Positions 48,887 to 57,920 of a stretch of 64,000 nucleotides of DNA are shown piece by piece. Origin of the DNA: JAAYCI01 sp964370195 (GTDB lineage: Bacteria; Bacillota; Clostridia; Oscillospirales; Ruminococcaceae); assembly GCA_964370195.1 (NCBI GenBank), contig CAYJIH010000002.1, positions 62,001-126,000 of the forward strand. The letters are read 5' to 3'. How positions within the stretch are numbered: the first letter of the stretch is position 1; the number at the start of each line of letters is the position of its first letter. Made by a program: the position numbers and the translations under genes. The notes under the pieces were generated by a model, which had not been told where the DNA came from, searched no databases, and saw only the letters and a list, made by a program, of their open reading frames with translations.

Positions 48887-50080
48887 ATGAAGATTTTGGT
48901 TATCAACGCCGGCAGTTCCTCCCTAAAATACCAGCTCATCAACATGGAAGACGAGAGTGTAATGTGCAAAGGCTTATGCGAGCGCATTGGTATTGAAGGT
49001 GGCACCGTGAACCACACTGCCAAAGGCGAGACTTGGAAAATTAAGCAAGATATGCCCACCCACGCAGAAGCTTTTTCCAAGATGCTTGAATTGATGAGCG
49101 AAGGTGAAGATGCCGTGATTGCTGATCGTTCTGAAATCAACGCAGTTGGTCACCGCACCGTGCACGGTGGCGAGCGCTTCACTGCCAGCGCCATCATCAA
49201 CGACGAAACAATTGCCGGCATTGAGAGCTGCAATTCTCTTGCCCCACTTCACAACCCACCACAGGTGCTTGGCATTCGCAGTGCACAAGAGGTGTTTGGT
49301 CCAAACGTGCCGCAAGTAGCTGTTTTTGACACTGCTTTCCACCAAACCATGCCTCCCACAGCTTACATGTATCCTGTTCCATACGAATATTACGAGGACT
49401 ACGGTGTGCGTCGTTACGGTTTCCACGGCACAAGCCACCGCTATGTAAGCGACCAAGCCGCGCATTACCTTGGTGTTCCCATCGAGAACTTGAAAATCGT
49501 TACATGCCACTTGGGCAACGGCTCCTCTATTGCTGCAGTAGACCGCGGAAAATGCATTGACACAAGCATGGGCCTCACCCCACTTGCCGGCATTTTGATG
49601 GGCACACGCTCGGGCGATATCGACCCCAGTGTTGTAACCTTTCTACAAGAAAAAACCGGCATGAACGCCGCCGAAATCAATGATGTTTTGAACAAAAAAT
49701 CCGGCCTTCTTGGCGTTTCCGGCCTTTCTAGTGATAACCGCGACATCGAAACCGCCGCCTTAAACGGCCATGTGCGCGCCGCCCTTGTTCACTCCATGCT
49801 GTTCTATGAAATCAAAAAATACATCGGCGCCTATGCTGCCGCAATGAACGGACTCGACTGTGTTGTATTCACCGGTGGTATTGGCGAAAATAGCCGCCGC
49901 GTGCGCAAATATACTTGCCGCGGCCTCGAGTTCCTAGGCCTGCACTACGACGACGCCAAAAACGAAAGTGGTCAGTTGGATATTTCCACTGAATATTCTC
50001 GCGTGCGTGTTCTTGTTATCCCAACAAACGAAGAACTTATGATTGCACGTGATACTCTAAACTTAATCAAAGGCCACTAA
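48887..50080 (+). CDS. ackA: Acetate kinase AckA
   Basis: Converts acetyl phosphate and ADP to acetate and ATP. The 397-residue protein shows the first acetokinase signature VINAGSSSLKYQLI, the second GFHGTSHRYVSDQA near residue 180, CHLGNGSSIAAVDRGK and GTRSGDIDP. ATG 48887 follows GAGGAG; the frame upstream belongs to the leader. It is monocistronic with its own promoter and terminator and lacks an adjacent pta. Acetyl phosphate from glycine reductase can feed it directly, which would make it the energy-conserving step of glycine fermentation. Confidence 0.96.
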   Translation: MKILVINAGSSSLKYQLINMEDESVMCKGLCERIGIEGGTVNHTAKGETWKIKQDMPTHAEAFSKMLELMSEGEDAVIADRSEINAVGHRTVHGGERFTASAIINDETIAGIESCNSLAPLHNPPQVLGIRSAQEVFGPNVPQVAVFDTAFHQTMPPTAYMYPVPYEYYEDYGVRRYGFHGTSHRYVSDQAAHYLGVPIENLKIVTCHLGNGSSIAAVDRGKCIDTSMGLTPLAGILMGTRSGDIDPSVVTFLQEKTGMNAAEINDVLNKKSGLLGVSGLSSDNRDIETAALNGHVRAALVHSMLFYEIKKYIGAYAAAMNGLDCVVFTGGIGENSRRVRKYTCRGLEFLGLHYDDAKNESGQLDISTEYSRVRVLVIPTNEELMIARDTLNLIKGH

Positions 50081-50104
50081 TACATCATCCATCATTATAC
50101 GAAT

Positions 50105-50146
50105 AAAAAGTGTCGGCACATTCTGATATGTGTCGACACTTTTTTA
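50105..50146. terminator. Bidirectional terminator after ackA
   Basis: AAAAAGTGTCGGCACAT pairs with ATGTGTCGACACTTTTT with one mismatch around a 6-base loop; it can serve both ackA and the convergent gene. Confidence 0.88.
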
Positions 50147-50248
50147 TATTATAATAACCCTCAAGAAAAAACGAAATCAAGACGATACTAAAATGATGCA
50201 AGCACACATATAACCATACCGTTCTGCGGCAAACTTCCTTTTACATCC

Positions 50249-50926
50249 TTATATGTGGAAACGTTTTATAAATTCATTTTTTATACTTTTGTCGGCAAAA
50301 CCCAAGGTGGCCACTAGGCCCGCAAGGCCCAAACCAACGCTAACAAGTACAAGCGGCAAGTTGTGTGAAATATTCAGGAAATAAAACAACAGAGGTGAAA
50401 TTCCAAATAGGCAAATCAACACCTGATAAAATACATAATAACTCCAATGACGATAGTCCAGTATAATAATCAGTGCAGCGCACACAATACCGGCTATTAG
50501 TAAAGAAGGCACCACGTAATCCATGCTCCACCCTCTATACCCTGTCACAAAATCCACAAGCACAACAGCAATACTTGTTAAAACAACCTGAACGGCCAAC
50601 ACACGAACCACATTCGCATTGCGGCGCATCCATGCCGGCACCACAAGCCACCCATACATAGCCGCCCCCAAAACAAGCACGCTCCACCAAAGCATGGGGG
50701 TCAATAACAAGTTTACAAGCGCAGAAAAAAGGCATACAAACACAGTGGTTACCTTCAGCACACGACGCAACAAACCATACGTTGCCAACTGGCTTCGATG
50801 ATCGGGATAATTATTTTTCGCACGAATAGAAAGCGGCCTGTTTATTCCCTCCAGCGCATTTCCGCACACAGGGCATCGTTCGTCTTTCGTTCTCACCTCA
50901 ATGTGGCATTCATTACATACTGGCAT
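50249..50926 (-). CDS. Zinc-ribbon multi-pass membrane protein (DUF6320-like)
   Basis: Protein of 225 residues with an N-terminal zinc ribbon (CNECHIEVRTKDERCPVCGN, residues 4-23) followed by six or seven hydrophobic helices starting near residue 55 (VTTVFVCLFSALVNLLL and onward). It resembles DUF6320 proteins, whose function is unknown. I start at ATG 50926, behind GGGGTGG; the start lies inside the end of the upstream acyltransferase gene (14-base overlap), which shows tight coupling. It is the third gene of a SGNH hydrolase-acyltransferase-membrane protein cassette. Confidence 0.75.
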   Translation of the reverse strand: MPVCNECHIEVRTKDERCPVCGNALEGINRPLSIRAKNNYPDHRSQLATYGLLRRVLKVTTVFVCLFSALVNLLLTPMLWWSVLVLGAAMYGWLVVPAWMRRNANVVRVLAVQVVLTSIAVVLVDFVTGYRGWSMDYVVPSLLIAGIVCAALIIILDYRHWSYYVFYQVLICLFGISPLLFYFLNISHNLPLVLVSVGLGLAGLVATLGFADKSIKNEFIKRFHI

Positions 50927-52190
50927 AATCCACCCCATTCGTCTCCACCGTAACATTAAGCCCATCTTGAGCCAATTTCCGGATAATTGTTCGCTGAATA
51001 TCCATGCTACGCAACGTACTGGACATAGAGAAAACAAAATCATTTTGATAAAGAACTGCCGCACATTTAAACGGTTCTTTTGGCGCACAGCTTAAAAGCA
51101 ACGTTGCCCCTGTAATGTATGGCTCAAACTGCTTTGGCACTTTAACGTCCCCAAGACTTGTAAAACTTAAAGTTGTGCTCTTAGAACTTAACGTAAACAC
51201 CGTGCGCAATGCCGCCATTTTTATTGGCAAAGGCATTGCACGAATAAAAGGGTTCCCCCTTGTTGCCGTGGTGTAACTGATATAGCTTAACATGCTTTCT
51301 CGGTTCACCTTTTCTGCAAATTGTTGCTTCACATCCTCTAGCACCGTTTCAAACTCCACGTCCTCACTGTAGGGAAAGCGAATAAACACGTTGGAAAAAA
51401 AATTTAATGCTGTTTTAGAGTTAAACATTTTACGTAAATCTACCGGCATAAAAAGATGTACCGGCAACCTTTTTTGTATACCGGGACGCTGTTTACACAC
51501 AGCCCAACCAATCACAGCCGCCAGATACTGTGCACGACTTGCATTTTTTTCATTACACAACGTACGAAACTGCTCTAAGTCAATATGAACATGAAAAACA
51601 CTGGTGCTTCCCAAAAGGCTGCGCTCGCCTTTAATTTTATACGCTTTTCCAATTCGATAGCTCTTTTTTTCTTCTATATCGTAATTTTTTAAATAACTAT
51701 CCTCCACCTCACTTGCATGTTCCGCAAACCATCGTTTTTTCGTATCGTCTTCACAAAACGATTGTGGGTATGCCATCATCAAGTACTGGCACACCATTGC
51801 CAACAAGAAGTCTTTCGCCGCATTGCCATCTGTTAGCACATGAAATACTTCCAAGTTAATTCTGTACTCAAAATAGCTCACACGAAACAAAAAATGACGA
51901 TTTTGCATAGGATCAATATAGTGGCAAGGGTATCCATCTTCGCGATACACCTGTGGCTCCTCATTGTTTTCCTCCAAAAAATGCCAAAACAAACCGCGTC
52001 GTAAGCGCACGCAAAAATTGGGAAACCATGGCAATACACGGCAAAGCGCTTGCTGTAAAATTTCCGGCCGCACCGGCTGTTTCAATGTCAATGCAACACG
52101 ATACACATTGGAGTAGCGGTGTGAAGAAATAACGGGAAATAAATTGGCCGTATTATCTAGCTTATGCCAATGCCGTGCGTTCTCTCTCAT
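50913..52190 (-). CDS. Condensation-domain-like / alcohol acetyltransferase-like acyltransferase
   Basis: Protein of 425 residues with the fold signature of CoA-dependent acyltransferases related to NRPS condensation domains and alcohol acetyltransferases. The catalytic motif appears as EVFHVLTDGNAAKDF, in which the second His of HHxxxDG is retained and the first is replaced by Phe. An SFTSLGDVKVP stretch near residue 350 resembles the conserved C-terminal beta strand of the family. No carrier-protein or adenylation domain is present. ATG 52190 overlaps the preceding stop in ATGA. The acceptor is unknown; a lipid, glycan or secondary metabolite is possible. Confidence 0.75.
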   Translation of the reverse strand: MRENARHWHKLDNTANLFPVISSHRYSNVYRVALTLKQPVRPEILQQALCRVLPWFPNFCVRLRRGLFWHFLEENNEEPQVYREDGYPCHYIDPMQNRHFLFRVSYFEYRINLEVFHVLTDGNAAKDFLLAMVCQYLMMAYPQSFCEDDTKKRWFAEHASEVEDSYLKNYDIEEKKSYRIGKAYKIKGERSLLGSTSVFHVHIDLEQFRTLCNEKNASRAQYLAAVIGWAVCKQRPGIQKRLPVHLFMPVDLRKMFNSKTALNFFSNVFIRFPYSEDVEFETVLEDVKQQFAEKVNRESMLSYISYTTATRGNPFIRAMPLPIKMAALRTVFTLSSKSTTLSFTSLGDVKVPKQFEPYITGATLLLSCAPKEPFKCAAVLYQNDFVFSMSSTLRSMDIQRTIIRKLAQDGLNVTVETNGVDYASM

Positions 52191-53365
52191 GGGTTCTCCT
52201 TTGTAAAAAGCGATAAATCAACAGATTGTGCAAGGCGCAAGCCCCCCAGTGGCGAGGGATGCAATTGGTCTGGCAAAACATATTGCTTTTGAATGCCCAG
52301 CTCACCGCAAGGTTTGCGCAGTACGCTATCAAAATCTAAAACTGCTTCAAAGCAAGGTGCCACGCGAATCCAATCGTTCCATTGTTTACGCATTTCTTCT
52401 CGCTGCGCATCATAGCTGCCCAACAATGGGCGCGGGCACATTGTGGCCGCCAGTACATGTATGTTTTGTTCCCGCAGTGTGCCGGCCAACGCCATCAACG
52501 CACGGCTGTAACTCTCTTTATCTGGCAATTGCGAAAGCGCAACGCCCTCACTGCCGGGCAAGCCAATGTCGTTGCTTCCCAGCGCCAAAATCACATGTGT
52601 CACACCGGATAACGGCAACAAATCACGCTCTAAACGTTCCATCCCCGATAGCCCATAAAGACCACGGCTCTCCGGCGACGGCCCTTGTAACAGCCGTCCA
52701 CCACCCACTCCAAGGTTGCACAAGCTCACCTGCCCCGGAAACTTTTTTATAAAGCGTTCACGCAAAGGCACCGTCCAGCTCCCTTGCTGGGTAATCGAAT
52801 CTCCTAGGCATACCACCACGCGGTGTGGCGTTTCGCATTCTGCCAACACTTCACAAAGCGTGGTGCTTTGCAAAGCAGGGCCCCCTTTCCCACTTACTCG
52901 CGGCAGCCGTTTTTGCAGCCCTTTTTGCGGAAGTTGCACATCGCCATTGTAATCTCCTAGTTTGCTTCTCAACACGAGATGGTCTGCAAGATTTCCACTG
53001 CATACCCTTTCCTCGCTCGGGTAATAAAGGCTCACCGCCACATATTCCCCCGGCTTTACCGCCAAACAAACTGCATCACTTTGTACACGTTGCCTTGGCT
53101 GTAAACAAAAACAGCGTTGTTTTTCCACAAGCACGGTAAGGGCCTTTTGCAACAAATCTCCTTTTTTATTGCAAAGCGCCACCGAAGCACTCCCCACAAC
53201 AAGTGGTGCTTCTCCATGGTCGTTTGCAAAACGCAAATAAAGCCTCTCTGTGTGTATATTTAAGCGAAGCACCATCCGTATGGTGCGCCCTCGATTGTTA
53301 AACGGCAATGTTTGCTCATTTGTATGTGAAGTGGCATAAACAGTAACCAATTGATTTTTTTGCAC
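52187..53365 (-). CDS. SGNH/GDSL-family hydrolase
   Basis: Esterase or lipase-like hydrolase. The C-terminal 220 residues carry all four SGNH blocks: VVCLGDSITQQGSW (nucleophile Ser), NLGVGGGRLL (Gly), ILALGSNDIG (Asn) and DQLHPSPLG (Asp and His). The N-terminal 170 residues are a beta-rich domain resembling the accessory domain of G-D-S-L proteins that act on carbohydrate esters. No signal peptide is visible, so it may act in the cytoplasm. GTG 53365 stands six bases after GGAAAGGA; an earlier GTG at 53389 is possible. It overlaps the next gene by four bases. A deacylase paired with an acyltransferase suggests reversible acylation of one substrate. Confidence 0.85.
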   Translation of the reverse strand: MQKNQLVTVYATSHTNEQTLPFNNRGRTIRMVLRLNIHTERLYLRFANDHGEAPLVVGSASVALCNKKGDLLQKALTVLVEKQRCFCLQPRQRVQSDAVCLAVKPGEYVAVSLYYPSEERVCSGNLADHLVLRSKLGDYNGDVQLPQKGLQKRLPRVSGKGGPALQSTTLCEVLAECETPHRVVVCLGDSITQQGSWTVPLRERFIKKFPGQVSLCNLGVGGGRLLQGPSPESRGLYGLSGMERLERDLLPLSGVTHVILALGSNDIGLPGSEGVALSQLPDKESYSRALMALAGTLREQNIHVLAATMCPRPLLGSYDAQREEMRKQWNDWIRVAPCFEAVLDFDSVLRKPCGELGIQKQYVLPDQLHPSPLGGLRLAQSVDLSLFTKENP

Positions 53366-53502
53366 GCACATTCCTTTCCACTCAGGCACGAAGCCCGCGC
53401 AGTTCCCTTATAATATAATTTACATTATAGCACATAACACACATTCTGCGCATGAAATTTCTGTAAAAACAGATGAAGAAACAATTTATCCCAGTTCAAT
53501 GC

Positions 53503-53531
53503 TTGCGTATTTTACATTTGTAAGGTACAAT
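53503..53531 (+). promoter_or_regulatory. Promoter of pckG
   Basis: TTGCGT, a 17-base spacer and TACAAT, about 90 bases before the start codon. Confidence 0.6.
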
Positions 53532-53621
53532 AAACTGTAAATACGTTTTGTGGGTTCTTCTTTTTAAAAACATACAACACAAATCCCGCGAACGGATAAT
53601 ATTGAAAGGTGGTACACTAGG

Positions 53622-55403
53622 ATGAGCAACTTAACGAACAACAAACAAGTGCTAACTTGGGTGGACGAAGTAACAACTCTTTGCAAACCTGATAAAGTGG
53701 TTTGGATTGATGGAAGCGACGAGCAACTGAAAGCACTGCGCGACGAAGCCGTTGCCAGTGGCGAAGTAACAGAATTGAATCAAGAAAAATTACCCGGCTG
53801 CCTTTGGCATCACACAGCCAAAAACGACGTAGCCCGTGTAGAAAACCGCACCTTTATCTGCACAAAAAACGAAGAGGACTCTGGCCCTACCAACAACTGG
53901 ATGGAGCCCGACGACATGAAAGCCAAATTGCGCCCCTTGTTTGACGGCGCCATGAAAGGCCGCACCATGTATGTCATCCCCTTCTTGATGGGCCCTGTTG
54001 GCTCGCCTTACAGCAAAGTGGGCGTGGAAACCACAGACTCTATTTATGTTGTTTTAAACATGGATATCATGGCACGCATCGGCCAATGTGCCCTAGACCA
54101 ACTGGGCGACTCGAACGACTTCGTTCGTGGCATGCACGCTAAAGCAAACATTGATGAAGAGAACCGCTATATCGTGCAGTTCCCCGAAGACAATGCCATT
54201 TGGAGCGTAAACAGCGGCTACGGCGGCAATGTGCTTTTGGGCAAAAAATGCTTCGCACTTCGCATTGCTTCTTACCAAGGTTGGAAAGAAGGCTGGATGG
54301 CAGAGCATATGCTGATTTTGGGAATCGAAGATCCAAACGGCAATGTGCAGTACATCACAGGTGCTTTCCCCTCTGCTTGTGGCAAAACAAACCTTGCTAT
54401 GCTTATTCCGCCTGATGTATACAAAAACAAAGGCTACAAAGTATGGACAGTGGGCGACGACATTGCCTGGATGCACATCGGCGATGATGGCCAGCTATAT
54501 GCCATCAACCCGGAAAGCGGCTTCTTTGGTGTAGCCCCTGGCACGAACGACAAAAGCAACTACAATGCTTTGGCCTCCACCATGAGCAACACAATCTTCA
54601 CCAACGTAGTGCTGAACAACGATGACAAAACCATTTGGTGGGAAGGCCTTGACAAAAACCCACCTGAAAACGGCACTGACTGGTTGGGACAAGAATGGAA
54701 CGGCAAAACAAGCAGCGACAAGGGTGCTCACCCGAACAGCCGCTTCACTGCACCGGCCATCAACTGCCCCTCTATCTCGAAAGAGTTTGAAAACCCGAAA
54801 GGCGTGCCTGTATCTGCCATCGTCTTTGGCGGCCGTCGTGCAAAAACTGCACCGCTGGTATACCAAAGCTTCGATTGGGAGCATGGTGTGTTCGTTGGCT
54901 CCATCATGGCTAGCGAAACAACTGCTGCTGCCGCCGGCGCTGTTGGCGTTGTGCGTCGCGACCCAATGGCTATGCTTCCCTTCTGCGGTTACAACATGGG
55001 CAGCTATTGGCAACATTGGCTGGACATGGGCGCAAAACTGGGCGACAAAGCACCGAAAGTGTTTAATGTTAACTGGTTCCGCACCGATGACGAAGGCCGC
55101 TTCATTTGGCCCGGCTTTGGCGACAACATGCGTGTGTTGATGTGGATTTTAGACCGTTGCAACGGCAAAGCAGAAGCTGTAGAAACCGCTATTGGCTACT
55201 TGCCAAAAGCAGAGGACATCAACATTGAAGGCTTAAGCGACATCAGCTTAGAAACCGTGCAAGATTTGTTGAGTGTTGACAAAGACCTGTGGTTGGAAGA
55301 CGCCAAAGGCGCAAGCGAGCTGTATGCTAAATTTGGCGGCCGTCTGCCTGCCAAAATGAGCGAGCTTCTAAACGCCCAAGTAGAACGCTTAAACAAAATC
55401 TAA
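53622..55403 (+). CDS. pckG: GTP-dependent phosphoenolpyruvate carboxykinase
   Basis: Interconverts oxaloacetate and phosphoenolpyruvate with GTP/GDP. The 593-residue protein belongs to the GTP class: the P-loop-like kinase motif FPSACGKTNLAML near residue 248, the GDDIAWMHIGDDGQ metal site, NPESGFFGVAPGTN and the VFGGRRAKTAPLVYQSFDWEHGVFVG stretch are all present. ATG follows AAAGGTGG. It is monocistronic. In an amino-acid fermenter it may work either in gluconeogenesis or in the anaplerotic, energy-saving direction. Confidence 0.96.
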   Translation: MSNLTNNKQVLTWVDEVTTLCKPDKVVWIDGSDEQLKALRDEAVASGEVTELNQEKLPGCLWHHTAKNDVARVENRTFICTKNEEDSGPTNNWMEPDDMKAKLRPLFDGAMKGRTMYVIPFLMGPVGSPYSKVGVETTDSIYVVLNMDIMARIGQCALDQLGDSNDFVRGMHAKANIDEENRYIVQFPEDNAIWSVNSGYGGNVLLGKKCFALRIASYQGWKEGWMAEHMLILGIEDPNGNVQYITGAFPSACGKTNLAMLIPPDVYKNKGYKVWTVGDDIAWMHIGDDGQLYAINPESGFFGVAPGTNDKSNYNALASTMSNTIFTNVVLNNDDKTIWWEGLDKNPPENGTDWLGQEWNGKTSSDKGAHPNSRFTAPAINCPSISKEFENPKGVPVSAIVFGGRRAKTAPLVYQSFDWEHGVFVGSIMASETTAAAAGAVGVVRRDPMAMLPFCGYNMGSYWQHWLDMGAKLGDKAPKVFNVNWFRTDDEGRFIWPGFGDNMRVLMWILDRCNGKAEAVETAIGYLPKAEDINIEGLSDISLETVQDLLSVDKDLWLEDAKGASELYAKFGGRLPAKMSELLNAQVERLNKI

Positions 55404-55421
55404 CAAATTTTTATTTACTTT

Positions 55422-55496
55422 TGCGCGAGTGTGTGGTAAAACTGTTTTGAAAATCATTTTTCATTTCCCTTTTGCCCCACCTCGCGCACTTTTTTA
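55422..55496 (+). terminator. Terminator after pckG
   Basis: TGCGCGAG pairs with CTCGCGCA across a long loop that itself can pair GTGG with CCAC, followed by CTTTTTTATTT. Confidence 0.7.
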
Positions 55497-55580
55497 TTTC
55501 ATCCTATAGCAATACAGTACACATTGTTTAACAACGCTTACACGCGTTTTATCATTTTAAATTTGAAGGGAGAACATACC

Positions 55581-56120
55581 ATGGATTTGAAAGGATCAAA
55601 AACAGAAGCCAATTTACAAGCTGCCTTTTCGGGCGAAAGCCAAGCACGCAACAAATACACCTTCTATGCTTCCAAAGCAAAAAAGGAAGGTTATGTGCAA
55701 ATTGCCAACCTATTCTTAGAGACAGCTGGAAACGAAAAAGAGCATGCTGAACTATGGTTTAAAGCATTACACGGCGGCGAAGTGCCCGATACCATCACAA
55801 ACTTGATCGATGCTGCAGCCGGCGAACATTACGAGTGGACCGACATGTACACCGAAATGGCCAAAACTGCCCGTGAAGAAGGTTTTACTGCAATCGCTTG
55901 CCAAATGGACGGTGTTGCTGCTATTGAAAAACGCCACGAAGAGCGTTACCTCACTTTGAAGAAAAATATAGAAGAAGGCCATGTGTTTAGCCGTGAAAGC
56001 GAACAATCTTGGATTTGCTCGAACTGCGGCCACGTACATGTTGGCACAGACGCCCCAAAACTATGTCCCGTGTGCAAACACCCAGAAGCCTACTTCGAAA
56101 TTTTGATAATTGCTTACTAA
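55581..56120 (+). CDS. rbr: Rubrerythrin
   Basis: Non-heme iron peroxidase that protects anaerobes from hydrogen peroxide. The 179-residue protein has an N-terminal four-helix ferritin-like domain with di-iron ligands (FSGESQARNKYTFYA; ETAGNEKEHAELW; GVAAIEKRHEERY) and a C-terminal rubredoxin-like domain with CSNCGHVH..CPVCKHP. I start at ATG 55581, nine bases after AGGGAGAA; upstream in-frame codons lie in the leader. It is a single-gene unit between two terminators. Confidence 0.95.
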   Translation: MDLKGSKTEANLQAAFSGESQARNKYTFYASKAKKEGYVQIANLFLETAGNEKEHAELWFKALHGGEVPDTITNLIDAAAGEHYEWTDMYTEMAKTAREEGFTAIACQMDGVAAIEKRHEERYLTLKKNIEEGHVFSRESEQSWICSNCGHVHVGTDAPKLCPVCKHPEAYFEILIIAY

Positions 56121-56133
56121 AAACAAATCGATT

Positions 56134-56168
56134 GACAAAAAACCACCCTCTAAGGGTGGTTTTTTTGT
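56134..56168. terminator. Bidirectional terminator after rubrerythrin
   Basis: A perfect 15-bp stem GACAAAAAACCACCC with GGGTGGTTTTTTGTC around a 5-base loop; the convergent membrane-protein gene stops 16 bases away. Confidence 0.92.
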
Positions 56169-56183
56169 CGTCAAACTATTTCT

Positions 56184-56621
56184 TTAGTCCTTTTTGATTT
56201 TACGAACAGAACGTGTTTGATGTGTAAATTTATCTTCTTGAACGTGAATAGTCACATTCCCTTTTGTAACATAGGCGTGTGCCGCATGCTGTTTTTTGGC
56301 TGTTTTATTCAGCGACTTCATGTAAAGGCAAATGGCAAGCGAAATAAAGAACGGAGCCACAAGCGTGAAAAGAAGCCCTGCAAAAAATCCACCGCCATCA
56401 TCATCGTCTACATACTCATAGTCGCCATCCGAAGCAAGCAGTGTATTGTGCTCCTCGTCATCAGAAGGAAGAAAAATTCCCGCTGGCTGTTCTGCTTGTA
56501 AAACAACAACATGCGTATCTGCAAATGTGTGTGGCACTGGTGCTGTTTGTGCCAAAACAGGCGTGCTGATCGCAATCATTAAAAGAATGGGCGCCAAGAT
56601 GCCCGCTAATTTCTTTTTCAT
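56184..56621 (-). CDS. Short YdjH-like membrane protein lacking the TPM domain
   Basis: Protein of 145 residues with a signal peptide (residues 1-24, cleavage near VLAQ), an acidic exported segment with DDDDGGG near residue 74, one membrane helix (GLLFTLVAPFFISLAICLYM, about 79-99) and a basic cytoplasmic tail. The tail AYVTKGNVTIHVQEDKFTHQTRSVRKI resembles the end of YdjH-like TPM proteins, but the roughly 130-residue TPM domain expected after the signal peptide is missing. ATG 56621 follows AAAGGAG. It is the third gene after SPFH and TFIIB-type zinc-ribbon genes, matching B. subtilis ydjI-ydjG-ydjH content. The relationship is inferred from context and tail sequence. Confidence 0.6.
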   Translation of the reverse strand: MKKKLAGILAPILLMIAISTPVLAQTAPVPHTFADTHVVVLQAEQPAGIFLPSDDEEHNTLLASDGDYEYVDDDDGGGFFAGLLFTLVAPFFISLAICLYMKSLNKTAKKQHAAHAYVTKGNVTIHVQEDKFTHQTRSVRKIKKD

Positions 56622-56641
56622 CGTTCACACTCCTTTCTATT

Positions 56642-57757
56642 TTAAAAGATAATGGCGGCCAAAATCCCACAAACTACCGTTAGTGGAATGGTAAGCCCCA
56701 CTAGATATGCAAAAAACTTGGGCCAAGACACCGGCAAATCACCAATCATCTTTCCCGTTTGCCCATTCATAGCAAACAAAAAGTTTTTACCGTTCCATTT
56801 TGTGGAAAGCAACCACACAGGCGCAAGACAATATTGAATGTTTTCTTTCGCCACACTTGCCTGTTTATGGCCCACTCTACACGTCTCATAGTTTTGCACC
56901 GTTTCGCGCATCGTATCAACCGCCGTGTTTTCAGCACGTTCGTCCACTCGCGCTGCGCACTCATCAGATGTTACATCAAACTTATCGGCCAAATAGCCCG
57001 GTAAGTATGCCACGGAAAACGGCTGTAGTTCCTGATAATTAAATGGCTCAATGGCCTCCATGTGTTCATCCGGCATTTTCCGAGAGCCATCCACCGGTAT
57101 TTTCTGAAACGGCACCGTGCCGGCCCTGCGTACATCATAGTGATACGTTGTTGTTATTTCTTCATCCGAAGTACGCCTTACTTCACTGCGTGTTGTTTTA
57201 AATATTATATCAATATCCGTTTTCCCATCAAACAACCAAAATGGCACATAAACACCTTTTACCTCGTTGATATGATTGCCATTTTTGAACGCAGTTGGCA
57301 GCAGTGGTTTTCCTTGATAATGTTTTTTTAGTGCCGCTTTTGCGTCTTGTTCGCTAAATTTAAACGGAATAACATAATCCGGTTTTAAAGCCCCACCAAA
57401 CTGGCCCGGAACCACCGTAGGATTGCCACAATACGGACAACTGGTAGCCGCCGTGGTTGCATCACAAATCAGTTCTGCCGCACAAGAAGGGCAGCTATAC
57501 GCGCGCATGTTTTGTGCATCAGCCCCCCAATCACTTGAAGGCGTTTGTGACGCATCAGTCGGTGCTTGTGTTTGCTGTGGCTCTTGTTGTTCAAAAGCCT
57601 GTTCTGCCTTCTCATTTTTTTCTGCATAAAGTGCTTCAATTTCGGCCACCGGATAAGAAGCACCACAATACTCGCACCCCAGCTGGCCTGTTTGGCTTGA
57701 AAACGCAAGAGGCCCTGTGCACGCGGGGCATTGATAGTTCGTCACCTGTACTGCCAA
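56642..57757 (-). CDS. TFIIB-type zinc-ribbon membrane protein (YdjG-like)
   Basis: Protein of 371 residues with two zinc ribbons: CPACTGPLAF..CEYCGASYP at residues 10-35 and CPSCAAELICDATTAATSCPYCGN near 90. A beta-rich middle domain (VIPFKFSEQDAKAALKKHYQGKPLLP, then YVPFWLFDGKTDIDI) and a single C-terminal membrane helix (FFAYLVGLTIPLTVVCGILAAIIF) follow. This is the YdjG/TFIIB-type zinc-ribbon architecture whose B. subtilis member works with SPFH protein YdjI and PspA-like YdjF in membrane stress. The start is TTG 57757 behind AAGGAGGG. It lies between the SPFH gene and the YdjH-like gene. Confidence 0.82.
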   Translation of the reverse strand: MAVQVTNYQCPACTGPLAFSSQTGQLGCEYCGASYPVAEIEALYAEKNEKAEQAFEQQEPQQTQAPTDASQTPSSDWGADAQNMRAYSCPSCAAELICDATTAATSCPYCGNPTVVPGQFGGALKPDYVIPFKFSEQDAKAALKKHYQGKPLLPTAFKNGNHINEVKGVYVPFWLFDGKTDIDIIFKTTRSEVRRTSDEEITTTYHYDVRRAGTVPFQKIPVDGSRKMPDEHMEAIEPFNYQELQPFSVAYLPGYLADKFDVTSDECAARVDERAENTAVDTMRETVQNYETCRVGHKQASVAKENIQYCLAPVWLLSTKWNGKNFLFAMNGQTGKMIGDLPVSWPKFFAYLVGLTIPLTVVCGILAAIIF

Positions 57758-57920
57758 TATAAACCCTCCTTTTCATGGTCCTGTAAAAGCGCGCTCTTAA
57801 GCAAGCACTTCACAAAAGTAATCAAAATTGCAAAACGACTTAAAAACGCGCAAAATTTTAATTAAAATAATAAAGACAAATCACCTAGAACGGCTCACCT
57901 ATATGCATCAACACATCCCC

